A stretch of DNA of 64,000 bases from Dermatophagoides farinae. Its lineage: Eukaryota; Arthropoda; Arachnida; Sarcoptiformes; Pyroglyphidae. The translations under genes were made by a program, and so were the position numbers. The DNA lies in the NCBI RefSeq assembly GCF_024713945.1, contig NC_134680.1:6445501-6509500 (forward strand), in the 5' to 3' direction. Below are positions 1 through 14,000 of this stretch, one piece after another. Below the pieces are notes generated by a model that ran no database searches, had not been told where the DNA came from, and saw only the letters and a program-made list of their open reading frames with translations. The first letter of the stretch is position 1. Each line of letters begins with the position of its first letter.

Positions 1-2
1 CA

Positions 3-164
3 TTGATATCGGCACAACACTTATCGTCCAGTTTCCATAGATTCTATGGCATAGAAGAATATTTATTCTTTCTCCATCAGAACTTGTCAGAATATAACAT
101 GACCGATAAAATAACAACAAACGAAACGAAACGAAACGGAAAAAAATTTTTTTTTCCCAATTGA
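3..164 (+). CDS. Possible C-terminal fragment of a gene entering from the left edge
   Basis: A plus-strand frame is open from the window edge to a TGA at 162-164 (53 codons). The first two thirds (about LISAQHLSSSF and FYGIEEYLFFLHQ) are not microsatellite-like, unlike nearly all other spurious frames here. No start, splice site or family is recognised. It could equally be cadherin 3' flanking DNA with an open frame by chance. Confidence 0.2.
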   Translation: MISAQHLSSSFHRFYGIEEYLFFLHQNLSEYNMTDKITTNETKRNGKKFFFPN

Positions 165-1009
165 ATTCAATGAAAATATATTCAAAAGTAACCGAATAAT
201 AAAACTCGACAGTTAGGAGAGAGAGACAGACATTTCTAACGAAAATTTCATTTTGATCATTTCAAGTAGATAAATTTCGTTTCAATGTAAGAATAAATAA
301 CAACACACAGCGACAAATGGTGAAAATTGATAAAAAAAAAATCTAAAATTTCATTTTATACACCAAGCATTTCGGCACACACACACACACCGGAGCGAGA
401 GAGAAGGAACGATTCGCATTTAAATCTCAAAATATCCAAGAATCGATCATCGATTGAACGATTGAATGAATGAAACCTAAACGAATCAACTTTTGTCGAA
501 ACGAATCAAAACGATCATTCAACAATTCGATTTGAGAGAGCGAGAGAAAAGAATATTCTTTTTTATATCGATAAAAATCTTTTTTATTTTGTCCTTTTTT
601 CAGAGGAAAAAAATCGAGTTTCCAAAAAAAAAGAGAGAATCGAACTGAATGAATGAAAAGAATATTTTTTCACAGATTTTATTTTCTTGTCGCACGAAAA
701 AAAAAACATTTTTTTTCAGCCTGGAACTTGGTTGGTTTTCGATGGGTGGTGGTGGTGGAATTTGGGTATGGATCAAAAAAAAAAAAAAAAATACAAAGAA
801 CCAGACATTTTTTTGTTTCGGTGCCAGAGATATATACATTGTATTTGAATTTGAATATAAATGTACAGATTTAGCCGAAAATGAATTTGAATTTAAATTT
901 TTTTTTTTTGTGTGTGTGTGTGGAAGCACTTTTTTTCGGTTATTCTTGTTGTTGTTGTTGCTGTTATTATGTGTGTGTGTATGTACGTGTGAAATGTACG
1001 TGTTCATTG
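165..1009. other. 3' flanking DNA of the cadherin gene
   Basis: Holds homopolymer A/T runs, short (CA)n and (GA)n tracts and the candidate minus-strand poly(A) signals. The open frames on both strands at about 600-1047 are translations of these runs. No gene seen. Confidence 0.7.
583..588 (-). terminator. Candidate polyadenylation signal for the cadherin gene
   Basis: AATAAA on the minus strand 422 bases past the stop codon. A second AATAAA lies at 678-683. Which is used cannot be told from sequence. Confidence 0.35.
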
Positions 1010-3879
1010 TTATTCATTTGTTGGCTGTTGATGTTGATGTTGTATAAGTAAAAGATTTGTACCGGAACCGGTTATTGTTGGCATATTATTATCATTATCA
1101 TCAACAACAACATCATTATTTATCGATGATAATGATGTATGGCCAGGATAATATTGTGAATGATGATGGTGATGATTTTGTAAATCATTTGCCGTTATCA
1201 TTAATGATTTCATTTCGATTAATTCTTCTTCCGGTATTGTTGTTGTAGTGGTTGTCGATGAAGATAACTGTAAAGCAGATAATGATGGTGGCATTTGTGA
1301 TAGTGGTTGTGCAGCAGTAGCAGCAGTAGTGATTTGAGCTAAATCATATAATGCATATGAATTATGTTGATGATGTGAATTTGATTGAAACGATGTTGAT
1401 GGATGGTTAATAGTAGCCATGGTCATTAAATGATGATGATGATGATGATCACTATAATCAACATTAGTATTACCAATACTAAATGGTGAAATAGATTTTG
1501 ATTGTCCATTCGATGTTGTTGTTGTTGCTGATGTTGTTGTTGCTTCTGACATTGTTTCCTGTTGTTGATGATCATTTAATAATACTAAATGTCCAGTAGT
1601 TGCTGCTGTAGTAGAATTATCATAATAATGATGATTATGATGATGATGAGTTAAATGATTATTATCAATAATCAATGCTGATGATGAACCATTCGTTGTG
1701 ATTGTTGTTGGTGTTGATGATGATATTGGATCATTATTAATTTGACTATAATACAAATGCTGCTGCTGTTGTTGTGAATTTTGTTGATAAAACGATGGAC
1801 ATTCTATTGGCGATTTTCTCAATGGTGATAGTGTATGTCCATGTATATCATCATTATCATCGTGATGATTATTACCATTTTCATCACCATCAATCATAAT
1901 TTGTTCAACATTATTATTTGAATTGATTGAATCATCATCAAATTGTTGATTTGAAAATGTACGATGACGATGTTTTGCATGTGTATGTATGATACGTGTT
2001 TTACGTTTTAGAAACATGAATATTATCGACATTAATAATAGGATGGAAAAACCACCAAATAACAATGTTGAAAACCAATGATTTGAATTCCAGCTAATGG
2101 TAGATTGATAAAAATGATGAAAAAATGTATTTATTCGTCCACCATTTTTTCGACTATCGATACCACTATCGATACCATTACCATTGCTTTCATTAAATTT
2201 TAAAAGCGATGATGATGTATCAATTTTGTTATTATTGATGATTGATAATTCATCACTATCATCATAAGGTGATATACGTTGTTTATTGATGATTTGATTC
2301 CATTTTCCGCCATTTTTGTCATCATCATCATCATCATTATCACCAGTTCTATCATCCGGATTATCAGATTCATTCGATAAATCATATGGCGCTTCCATTG
2401 ATAATTTAATTACCAACTCTGCATGTATAACATGTGTATCCAGTAAACCGGATATATCATGTTGTAATTGTTGTTGTCGTTGTATTTGTTGTTGCTGTTG
2501 TTGTTGTTGCTGTATTGATGCTACAGCTAAAGCAGCTGATGATGATGATGATGATGATATCGTGGATGGAATGTCAAAATAACCTAAATCACTGACTGAA
2601 ATTCCAATAAAAATATCCACATATTCAGATAATTGTATCAATTCTTTTAAATGTAACAGATTATGTGGAAATTCATCACCATATCGTTGTCGGAAACGAT
2701 TCCATAATTTTTGCCGATAATGTTCAAATTCTTGTATTAATGTTTGATAAAAATATTTTCGAGAAAATTTCTCCGATATTTGTATACGTATTGCACCCAT
2801 ACGTGATATAAAACATTGAAAATATTTATTCAGATTTGTATAATGGCCAACGCCATAATGATGATAATGATGATTATCTGTTGAACGATTTTTTGCATCC
2901 ATTTTATCGTTGGTCATCATGGAATCTGTTTCATTTTTAATAAACATCCAGAATAATGTTTCAACATTCATCGTTGTTGTTGTTGTTGTTGTTGATGTCG
3001 TTTCGTTATTATTATTGTTGTTGGAATCGATTGTTGATGATTTTATTTGTAATAATAATTTTGGCACTTGAATAGGAAATCTTAGCTGTACATCTAAACG
3101 ACAAATAAAGTGATTTGTTTCCGGTAAATCTTGATCAATTATTGTTTGATTGAGCAATATACGTTGAGCATAAAGTTGATTAATACCGGATAAATGTTTA
3201 CTACCAATGCCACTGCTACTTGCACCCAAAAATGTTAGATAAAAATAATCACGTAAAAATTGTGGTGGTTCATCATTATCATCTGTAACATTGATTTTAA
3301 CATTTGTACACGATGATGATGATGATTGATTTAAGCTTGATGATTGTTGTTGTTGTTGTTGATTATTATTATTAGACCAATGATACGTCTGTTGATCACC
3401 ATTGATAGCATGATCGGTGGCACAAATTTTTATCGTATATTCACCAATAGATTCACGATCTAAACAACAAACCGCTGTTGATACTAGGCCACTTAATTCA
3501 TCTATATCGAATATTAATTCACCATCTTGATTAACACGATTAACTTCAATTGAATAACGTATAATTGAATCTGGATCACGATCGATTGCTTGCAATCGTA
3601 TCACATCGATACCGGTGCCAAGATTTTCACGAACTTGTGCATGATATTCATGTTGTTCAAAATATGGTTGATTATCATTAATATCTCGTACACGTACAAT
3701 AACCAATACGGAACCATTAATCTTTTCCGATCGTTCATCTTCTGCTTGTATGGTTAATCGATATTGTTCACGACCATCGGGTGGATCACGATCTAATGGT
3801 GCTATTAAAAATAGTTCACCGGTAATTGTATTTATGGCAAATTTACTTTGTTCCGGATGTTCATAATCGACACCATTGC
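1010..3879 (-). CDS. Cadherin exon 7: cadherin repeats, membrane span and cytoplasmic tail
   Basis: 956 codons including TAA at 1010-1012. It completes repeat 1 (FAINTITGELF, LDRDPPDG, AEDE, DINDNQPYF), then repeat 2 (RENLGTG, AIDRDPDS, TAVCCLDRES, DDNDEPPQF). The next region keeps TIIDQDLPETN, reminiscent of a degenerate third repeat, and a segment around residue 890 (EYVDIFIGIS) that resembles the membrane-proximal conserved region of CadN-like proteins. The hydrophobic span is encoded near 2077-2010, followed by KRKTR. The tail is His, Asn, Gln, Ser and Thr-rich, with runs made of (ATG)n and (TTG)n microsatellites read in frame. The acceptor AAAAAG is purine-rich, with its pyrimidine tract some 25-60 bases upstream; phase and homology support it. 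Confidence 0.9.
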
Positions 3880-6652
3880 CTTTTTCGTTTTGTTTTATTC
3901 CCATATAGTAGTAACAAAATTGAAACAGAAACAGAATTAGAACGAAAATCAAAATCGATTAATCGGAAAAAAAATAAATTATAATCAATTACAGCATACC
4001 ACTTAAAATGAACATTAATCCTCCAGCAAAACTACCACCAGATTTTCTTTGATTAATCGTTGTCGTCGATATCGAACCATTCGAATCGTTGATCATCAAT
4101 GCTTTGACCTAGATTGTTGTTGTTGTTGTTGAATTCGTGAAAAAAAACGAAAAAAAAAATGAAATTAATCACATGTATCTGATGGAAACGAAAACCACTT
4201 CCTTCCGGGCAGAAAACTTGAAAATTTTTTTTCCGTGTGTGTTTGTTGGAGAAAAAAACGGAAATTCAAAAGTAGAAAATTCCAAGAAAATTTTTTCTTT
4301 TACGGAATTTTTTTTTTTGTTGAAAAACGAACTCTTTGAAACCGCAAATAGAATTCCAAACTTTTTTTCCACTTTCTCACACGCAGAATACTAACAACAA
4401 AAATGTCATAATAAATGATGATGGTCATAATTCATAAAAAGTGGATACAATATACCAACACACACACACACCGTATCTGCAAAATTGAATTGAAATTCAT
4501 TCGAACTAGAAGCCACAAGATTTTCGTTTCCTTTTGCCAGATTCTTGAACAAAAAAAAATTACAGAATTTCTTTGTGTTTCTGGAATATTTCTTTTCCTC
4601 TTTCATGCTTAACTCTTTTATTTACAATTTTGTCTGAATTTTTTTTAAGCGCAATATGACCTTTTTCTTTTTATCTTTTGGGGTTTGTTTTTTCAGTGCA
4701 AAATTTTAAATTATTTTTTTTATTCGCAAATGCACTGCATGCTTGAATGGTTTATTTGTGAATTTGTAAACATTGTGAATATTTATTCAAAGATTCTGTT
4801 GTTGTCTTTGTTGCAGTGGTGAGTAAATCATGAATCGTGGATTTTCTTATTTTTTTTTCTTCATATTCTTCCACAAGAATTAAAATTTCGAAAAAAAAGT
4901 TTAGAGAAAAAAAAGATTGGCATTTTTTTTTGTTCTCCAAATCAAATCAGAATTTTTTTTCCATTTTTTTTTTTTTTTTTTTTGGTTGTTGTTGTTTTAC
5001 ATTTCCGCAGGGTGTGTGTAAGCGAATTTTTTTGGCAAATCAAGAAATAAATACCAAACACGTACAGAATTTGTACTACACACACACACACACACAGATG
5101 TTTTTCTAATGCTGCTGTTGATACGGCCCCCGTTTAAATTCCTTTATGAATTTTTTTCCACTTGTTTCGTCTTTATTTCAGATAAAGGAAATTTTGTTTA
5201 AAATAAAATAAAATTCCGATTCAAACTGCAAATATAAATAAATAAATATAGCCGCAAGGATCAAGATCAAATGGATTTTTCATACTGAATGTAAAAAAAA
5301 ATGAGAATATATATGGTCGATTAGCGAAATCAATTTTCTACATTTTTTTTTGTTTGTTTGTGCAATTTATTCATATCTGACAAACAAAACAAACAGATAA
5401 ATATTGAACAAAATCAAAATCAAAAAAAAAATTGGCTCCAACGACTCATCATGGTCTGATGATCCACGGGAATAATTTACCCATGGACTGGAATATATTT
5501 TTCATCCATGGTGGTGTGCAAAAGTTAATAAATAATAACAGCATCCAGATGAAAAGAAAGGATCTACAATAGAAAAAAAAATTAAATAACCTCAACCTCA
5601 ACGATGACAACAATAATAACAAATAGTGGAAAAAACGATCCATTTTCCTGTTTCCGCTACTGGGTTATTCATTTTTTTTTCATCGACATTCATATCACAT
5701 CATTCAACCAGCCATCCATCGTGTTTCAAATCGATTTGCTTTATTATCATTATTATTAGCATGGATTCATGGAACTGAATAGATGAAACACACACACAGA
5801 CACACACAGAGCGAGAGAGATAAAACAAGCAGTTCCGTGTGAAAATTTCATTGAAAAGTTTAATTCAATTTGATCAACAACTCTATTTGGTGTAATGTGT
5901 GTGTGTGTGTGTGTGTTTGTGTCTAAATGACTTGTCCACTAACATTTTGCACAACAACAACAACAACAACAACAAAAATTTAAAATTCAAACAAAAATAT
6001 GAAAAGAAAATGAAAACAATTTTTCTAGTTTCGATTCATTTCATTCTGGATAAAAATAAATAAAAAACATCAAAATTGATGATGAACAAAAAAAAAAAGA
6101 AATGAATGGATAAATAAATTCTGTGGTTGTTGAATGAAAATGATTCAATGATCAAAGAATCATTGAAGAATAATACAACAAGCCACAGCCGCAGTTATTA
6201 TCATTATCAGGATTTTTCCCATGATGATGATGATGATGATGTTCAACCAACAATCATCATCATCATCATCATCATCATCATGAGAAAAAAAAGCTGTTAA
6301 AAATTATTGGCATTTGAAACATTTTCATTTTGCCGCTTGAATTCTTATTTTTTTTGCCAATTCTCCATTCTTTTATTATTCTCTTATTATTATATTGAAG
6401 GATATTTTCCGCAAAATTTGGCCAAACATTGATGATGATAATGATAATGGGTGTGTGTGATTCTCATTCTCATTTTTTTTTTTTGATCGGCCATACAAAA
6501 ACTTTATTGAGATATATATTTTGTTTGTGTATTGGTCACATCACATCACAACACAAAACGTCAAACTACAGCACATCTATCTATTTCAAATCGTATAATA
6601 AAAGAGCGTGGAAACTGAGTAAAAAAAAATTCATTTGTCATGTTGTCACCAA

Positions 6653-6683
<31 letters not shown>

Positions 6684-6845
6684 TACGCACGCAAACCAGA
6701 ATTTCGGCATAGTTTTCTCTCATATATACAGTATATGGTTGTGTTATTGGGGCTGATGATTTTGAACGATTTTTTTTTTCACAGAACACCCACCAACAAA
6801 CCCACACCACAACCACCACCAGAACCAAAACGATAACGAACCATA

Positions 6846-6887
<42 letters not shown>

Positions 6888-7996
6888 AAACCGATTTTTT
6901 TTAGTAGCCAAAAGACTTAAAATGACAGAAAAAATAGAAATAAAACAGATATAGAAAGTGAAGCAAATAAAAAAAAATGTCTATCAAAACAAATTGAAAT
7001 GGAAAAGTAATCGAAACTGAATTGAGAGCCCACATACTCACATACACACAATGGACAATGATGACACAATAAACAACTCATTCTCGCACTTGATATTCGG
7101 AAATTCTTTTTTTTTGGAAATTTTTTTTTTCATTCCATTAGATTTGATTCTCGAGAGAAGAAAAGAAAATAAATGATTCGATTCTGTAGATTCTATGCAG
7201 ACACACTTGACCATCATTGAATCATTATCGTATTTGTGTGTTTGTGTGTTAATTGAAAAAATTGACCCGAAAAAAAAACAGGCAAATGAATCCCGATTGT
7301 TTGAATATTTGGGAAGAAAATATGTGAAACGAACAAAACGAACCTGAAATAATTTTTTAGGCAAATCTGTTTCCTCTTCATTGACAATTACTTCATAAAC
7401 AGGTTGTTTTATCGATTGTTGCGATATCGATGGTATCGATGTTGATGATTCATTTGAATCATTATCGTCATCATCATTTTCACCATCTTCATAGTCATAT
7501 TCATCACCCGATTTATTAATTTTTGATTTCACGTGATTTATTTGAGTTGCATTCGAGTTTCTCATTGATTTTGATGATTTTAATAATGATAATTGGCCAT
7601 TTGATTTAATCACAGTCGATGATGATTGAAACTAAAACAAAGAAAGAAAAATTTCCGAAATTAAAATCCGAAGAAAATTTCTTAGCTCCACCCTTTCTGC
7701 TCTCTGGCGCAAACAAATAAAAAAAATCATACCATTTTCTGACGATTATTACCCATTGGCAATGATTTTTTTCTATTTCTTTTTCTTTGATTATGATGAA
7801 AAATTTGATGATGACCAGTGGCCATTTTTTGTGTATCTTTCACAACACGTTGATTAATTATTGCTGCTGCTGCTGAGGCTGCCATTTTATCATTATTTTT
7901 CATCATTTGCATATTTGATGTCGATGTTGTTTCGGCTGTTGGCATGAATAATTTCATCATCATGTCATCATCATCGATATCATTATGATAACCATC

Positions 7997-8030
<34 letters not shown>

Positions 8031-11000
8031 ATTGATGGTTTTTGATAATTTGACATTTGTACAAATTGATTCCAATGATCATCACCATGATAACCATTAT
8101 TGATATTTTGATGATTATTCCAATGATTGGATTCTTGTTGTTGTGGTTGTTGTATCCTGTGCGTGTGTGCATCAAAGAATCGATTTGATTCGTGAAAATT
8201 TGAAAATTAGAAGAGAAAAAAAATTCATTCAATTTTATAAAAGTGATTGATTGACATTTATAAATGATATATATTCATACCATAAATTATCGAATGTTGA
8301 TGGTAATGGTAATGGTAATGGCAATCGCAATGATGATGATGATGATAATTCAATTTTCATAACATGATCGTCATTTATGGAAGGCATGATGGAATCACTT
8401 TGATTATTGCCATATTTCTTCGTCGATGATGAACCGGATGGCCATGGAAGGCTCGCTAAAGAAGGCTCTGCATATAGACAAAAAAATGGAAATGGAAAAA
8501 AATTAAAAAAATTTTCAATTTTTGTTTAGTTTGCAAAAAAAAACAGAAAAAATTACTGCTGCGCATGCCATCATTTAATGATGATGTTAATGATGTTGAT
8601 GATAATAATGAACAACAACAACAAAAAAGATGGAACTTACACACACACACAGAAAAAAATTGAAAGATAAGAATTTTTTGTATCTGGAACTCTTTTTCAT
8701 TGAACATCATCATCATTTTAATTATCCTGCTTTTTTGGAATTTTTTTTTGTGTGTGTATGTGTGTATAGAAACTTGAAAAGCTGAAGCTTTTTTTTCTTG
8801 TTTTGTTCAATTCTGGTGTGTGTGTGTGTGTATGTGTTTCCAGTTGGAACAACAATAACACAATGACAACACACACACGATGACAACAAGGAAATTTACC
8901 GAAAAAATGGAGAAAAAAACTTTCTCTTGTCTTCAGTTGTTTTTTTCACTTTTTCTTCTTCTTCTTCTTCTTCATCATTATTTCTCCGATGATGATGATG
9001 ATGATGATTATGATTAATTGTGATTACTGATTACTATGAAATGATAATGTTAATTTAGTTAATGGCGAAACCAAAAAAAAAAAACACCTACAAAAAAAGA
9101 GAGACGTGAATTTACCACAAAAGAAAAGAAACGAAAACAAAAAATTCTTGGCATTCCACTGCTCATTATTTTACATCCTGGTTTTTATTTCCTGAGAATA
9201 TTCTTCTTCATTTTTCATTGATTATACAATGTGGTTGATCATCATACTATTATTACTCAAAATGGATGGAAAATGGAATATTCTTGATTCAACGGACAAA
9301 CAAACGAACGAAAAATTGTCAACTAAATGAAAATAATTTTCAAATTATCATTTTGAATCTCGCTCTCGCTCTCGCTCTCTCGCTCTCTCTCGATGAAATC
9401 TGATACATTGGGGTAGAAATAGAAACATAATAATAGACGGCCATGGATGCCAGAACAAAAAAGGTAAAAATTCCAAAATTGAATAAAGGAAAAAAAAAGA
9501 ATTTTCAAGAGAAAATTATAATTAAAGCAACAAAGACCAATCATCATCATCATCATTATCGTTATAATCATCATCATCATAATAATAACCGATCATATTA
9601 CATCCATAATCATCACGGTTTTTTTTTCACTACACCATGGTGTTCGTTTTTTTCACAGGTTGCCAAAATTTTATTTTAGTCGAAAAAAAAGTTTTTTTTC
9701 CAATGTTCAGTTGAACAACCGTTGATTATATGGATTATTATTCTGTTCAATGATATTGTTGCACATCGTATAATTGGTTTTTTTTTGTTTCGTTTTTTGT
9801 TTTTGTATTTTGATCCGGTTTCACGTTCGATATTTCCGGATTGGTATCAATCAATTCAGGTTTCAGCCATACCGTAAGAATGTAGATGCTGCAGGTGATG
9901 AATATATATATAGAGTGGGTTTTTATTTGGAAACTTTTATCGGATTTTTTTTTCGGCTGTCGTCGTCGTTGTTGTTGTTGTTGCTGTTGACAATTTTTTC
10001 AATGTCATTTGTACATTTTTATAATACCAAATTTAAGCCGATTACAACAACAACAACAACAACGACGACGACGGCGAGAAAAAAAAACCTGATTAAAGAA
10101 TCCAAGATTCATGAAAAACAATTCCTGCACTGATTTCAATCAATTGGCAATTTAACTAATCTAATCAGAAGAGAAAGAAAAAGAAACCCATGAAAAACTC
10201 ACGAAATATAACCAAATGAATGAATGAAATGAGAATACCCAGATGGAACAACAAACAGATGATGAAATGAAATGATGAAACCGAATGATCAAACAAACAT
10301 TTTTTCTTTTGTTTTGTGGATCAATAATTGTTGTTGTTGTCGTTGTTGTTGTTATTTTTTCACTTTCATCAATAATGAAAAAAAACCCGACAACGTGTGT
10401 ATGCATGCATGTGCGTGTATGTGTGGTTGATAAAAAATACTGACTATCAATCAGGATAATAAATTGGACACAATGACATAGACACGCACACACACACACA
10501 CACACAGAATCTACAGAATAAATTCTAGAATCAAAGAATAAATGTAAAAGAAAAAATTTCTTTATGATGGCCAATGGTCAATGGTAATGGCATTTGGCAC
10601 AACCAAAACACCAATACCACCACACATGATGATTAATTACTAATTAATTTATTACATCATATGTGTGTGTGGGTGTATTTTTTTTTCTTTTTGGTCATCA
10701 TTCATCATGAACCGGATTCGCGAAAAAAAAAAAACAACAACAACAAACCAGTCGGCCTCTGAACATATATCCATATAAATATTTATCAATGACCAAAAAG
10801 AAAATTCATCATGATTCAGATTTATAAATGAATGAAATCGAATGAAATTCAGAAACAAACAAACAAAAAAAAAATATGAATTTTGTTCACCTGTGTGGAC
10901 AGGATTATTTGATAATGATGATGTTAAAACAGCAAAAAAAACTGGTCATGTGTAAATCGTGTAAATTTTTTTCATCTGTTTATTGCTGTCCATTTCTGGT

Positions 11001-14000
11001 ACATTGCACATCCATATATAATGAATTTGAAATGAAATTTACACTGAAAATTAATTAACTACTACTACCACCACTACTACAGCTACTACTACTGCTGCTG
11101 TTGCTGTTATTGTGAATTTGATGAATTTGATGCAAGAATTAAAGCAAAAAAAAAAAAGGATGGACGACAACCATAATGAAATAAAATGCGGTGACGACAT
11201 TATTTATTAGCTAGTAACGTCAGAATCACAATCACAATCAAATAAATGATGATTGTGATGATTTATGCAATTTTAGCAAAAAATTAAACCAAACGAAACA
11301 AACAATGAAAAATGAATGAATGAATAAATAACCGAAATGAATTTACCAGTAATGATGTGTATAGGTGATAATCATGGTTTTCTATCTTTACTGGGAAATT
11401 TATCGTTTTTTTTTGCACTGGAAAAAAACTATTCAATGATGATTTGCAAGAAATTTTGAAAAAAAAATTTTCCAAATAAAATTGTAGCCATCAAACTATT
11501 CATCTAAGCATTATGCATGCCATCGGAATGACACGTAGTAGATTATTATCGATTCCTATTGGAATTTGAAATCCAATTCTGTATTCAAATAGACAATAAA
11601 AAAAACCTCAATAATAATGATGAGAAGAAGAGGAAAAAAAATGGCAGATAGAAAAAAAACATCCGTTATGTCATCGTCATCATCGTCATCACCATAATAG
11701 CCGAAGGGATTCTGCTCGAATATTATAATCACATTCTCAGTCTTTGAATTTGAATCCAGAATTTTTTATATTCAAACGTTATTACAATAATAATAACCTA
11801 CACACCTAAATAAACATCAACACTGCCGCACATGAAAATATTGTTGAAATTGATGCTCGAAAGAAAAAAAATTTTTTTTCATTTCAGCATTAAATATGAT
11901 GATGATAATGATTCGATTTGATTATTATTTCATACACAGAATAATAACTAATGTTCCAGAATCAGCCAACAACAACAACATGATCAAATGTAAACATTTG
12001 GATTATTTAATTGAAAAAAATGGTGAATTTAGCCAAAAGAAATGAATTTTAAAAGAAAAAAAATTTTCATTTCATTCATGAATTACCAAAAAAAACTAAT
12101 CATCCTCATCCTTATGATGTCATCATGATGAACAGAATATGAGAGAAAATAAAAACGATGGAACCAAATTCTTTGAAATTCATCGTTTCCTTTTTTTTGA
12201 TTATTCATTTCATTCGTTCGTTGCTACCACCACCATAATCATCATCATCATGATGAAAAGTTTAATTCTGACGATGATGATGATGATGAGAAAAACTTTT
12301 ATAGAATTTTTGCTCCACTACAGCCATTACGATCGATATGAATGTCTAGCACACACACACAAATACACAGAATAATTATGTAATGTACATCAAAGGAATA
12401 TATCAGAATTTTTTTCTCTTGGTTGTGTAGAGATATGAGGGGAAAAAAAGACGGACAAATGATAAATAAATAATTTATGATTCCATTCATTGATTTGTTT
12501 CATTTTCATCAAAAGAAAGAGAGAGAGAGAGAGAGTGGAAATAGAAAAAAAAACGAAACAAAATTTCAATATTCTGGTTCTGTTCCATGTGTATTCAAGA
12601 ATTTTTTTGCTCGTTTTAATTAAATTGAAATTTTTTGTTTTAATTTGTTTTGAGGGCAAATTGTTTTTTTTTGTTTGTCATTTTCACAAAATGTCGATCA
12701 CAGAATCAGATTCTAGAACAAACGAGAGAAAATTCTGTTTTTTCCCCCATATTGAAAAACTTTATTCATTTATTCATCATTTTCAAGTAAAAGAATCTCG
12801 ATGAAGATCACTTGAAATTTTTGCTTTTTGTTTTTGTTTTTGTTTTTGTTATTTGGTTCTTGGAATTTATTAAAGCTCTTGGATTACATACACGATTCCA
12901 TATATATACTACATACTTGAACAATAAAATGGGATAGATATGCACACACATTTATGATTCTTGTGTACATGTGATTCTTGTGCTGCTGCTGATGATGATG
13001 ATGATGATTATTATTCTGTTTGATGATACTAATTTCGATGATTTTGATCGTAAATATTATTATTGTTTCTTGATTCATTTCAAGTACAAATTTTCTCCAT
13101 CTTCTTCGCCTTTTTCTTATTTCCTTTAGTAAACATAATCGATGGCAAAAAAAAGAGATCCATGAAGAACAGGGAAAAAAATGAGATTTATCGATTATTA
13201 ATAATCGACCGAGAGAGAGAAAAAAATAACCGCAGCAGCAGCCAATACATAGAGCAGAGCAGAACAACAACAAAATGTTTCTGGAACCTTTAACCAATTC
13301 GAACCAAAAAAAAAAAATGATGCACAAAGAAATAATGATATGAATATGAAAAAAAAACCAAATGGGTGACCTTATTTTTTTTTATTATCGTTATTTTTTT
13401 CATTATTAACAATCTGTGTTCTTGGAATATTCTAATAATACACGTTGTTGTTGTTGTTTTTTTTATTGCAGAATATTGTTGTTGGCTCATGAAAGAATCG
13501 ATTAATCGAAATTTGAATTCTTCGTGAAAAAAAACAACAACAACAACAACATGTTTTACACATAAGCTTAGCGAATAGTAAAACGACGATCAGCCAAGAA
13601 ACCAAGAAAAAAAACCAATAAGAATCAAGAATCGAAAAAGTAGAAGAAAAAAAAGTTCCACAACAACAACAACAACAACAAATTGAATCATTTTCATATC
13701 TATTAGAAAACAATCTAATGAATCATTGTCATCATAACAAAGATCCAAAAAAAAACTTTTGTTACGAAACAATGTATCATTTTGAAATGAAGAAAAGTAG
13801 AAAAAGTTTCTGAAACTAAGAAATGCATGCGATTGATTTTTTTTCATTTTGGATTCTCTGGTTGTGGATCATCTTCTAATTTTTTGTTTCTGGTAGATTA
13901 TTGGCCTGCAATGTGTGGAAAAATTGAGGTGTGTGTGTATGTGTGTTTGATATTCAAAATGTGCAAAAAAAAAACTTTTCAGTTTTCATCTTATTTTCAG

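Noticed and set aside
600-1047. Overlapping open frames on both strands
   Set aside because: They translate homopolymers and (GT)n/(TTG)n tracts; composition is pure low complexity.
3880-3952. Apparent start of exon 7 at a Met with a hydrophobic leader
   Set aside because: The hydrophobic residues are a translated pyrimidine tract. Joining exon 6 at 3879 restores the cadherin repeat exactly in phase.
7038-7343. Continuation of the cadherin exon 5 frame past 7344
   Set aside because: A good donor (TTTCAG then GTTCGT) ends the exon, and the sequence beyond loses cadherin character; exon 6 continues the repeat.
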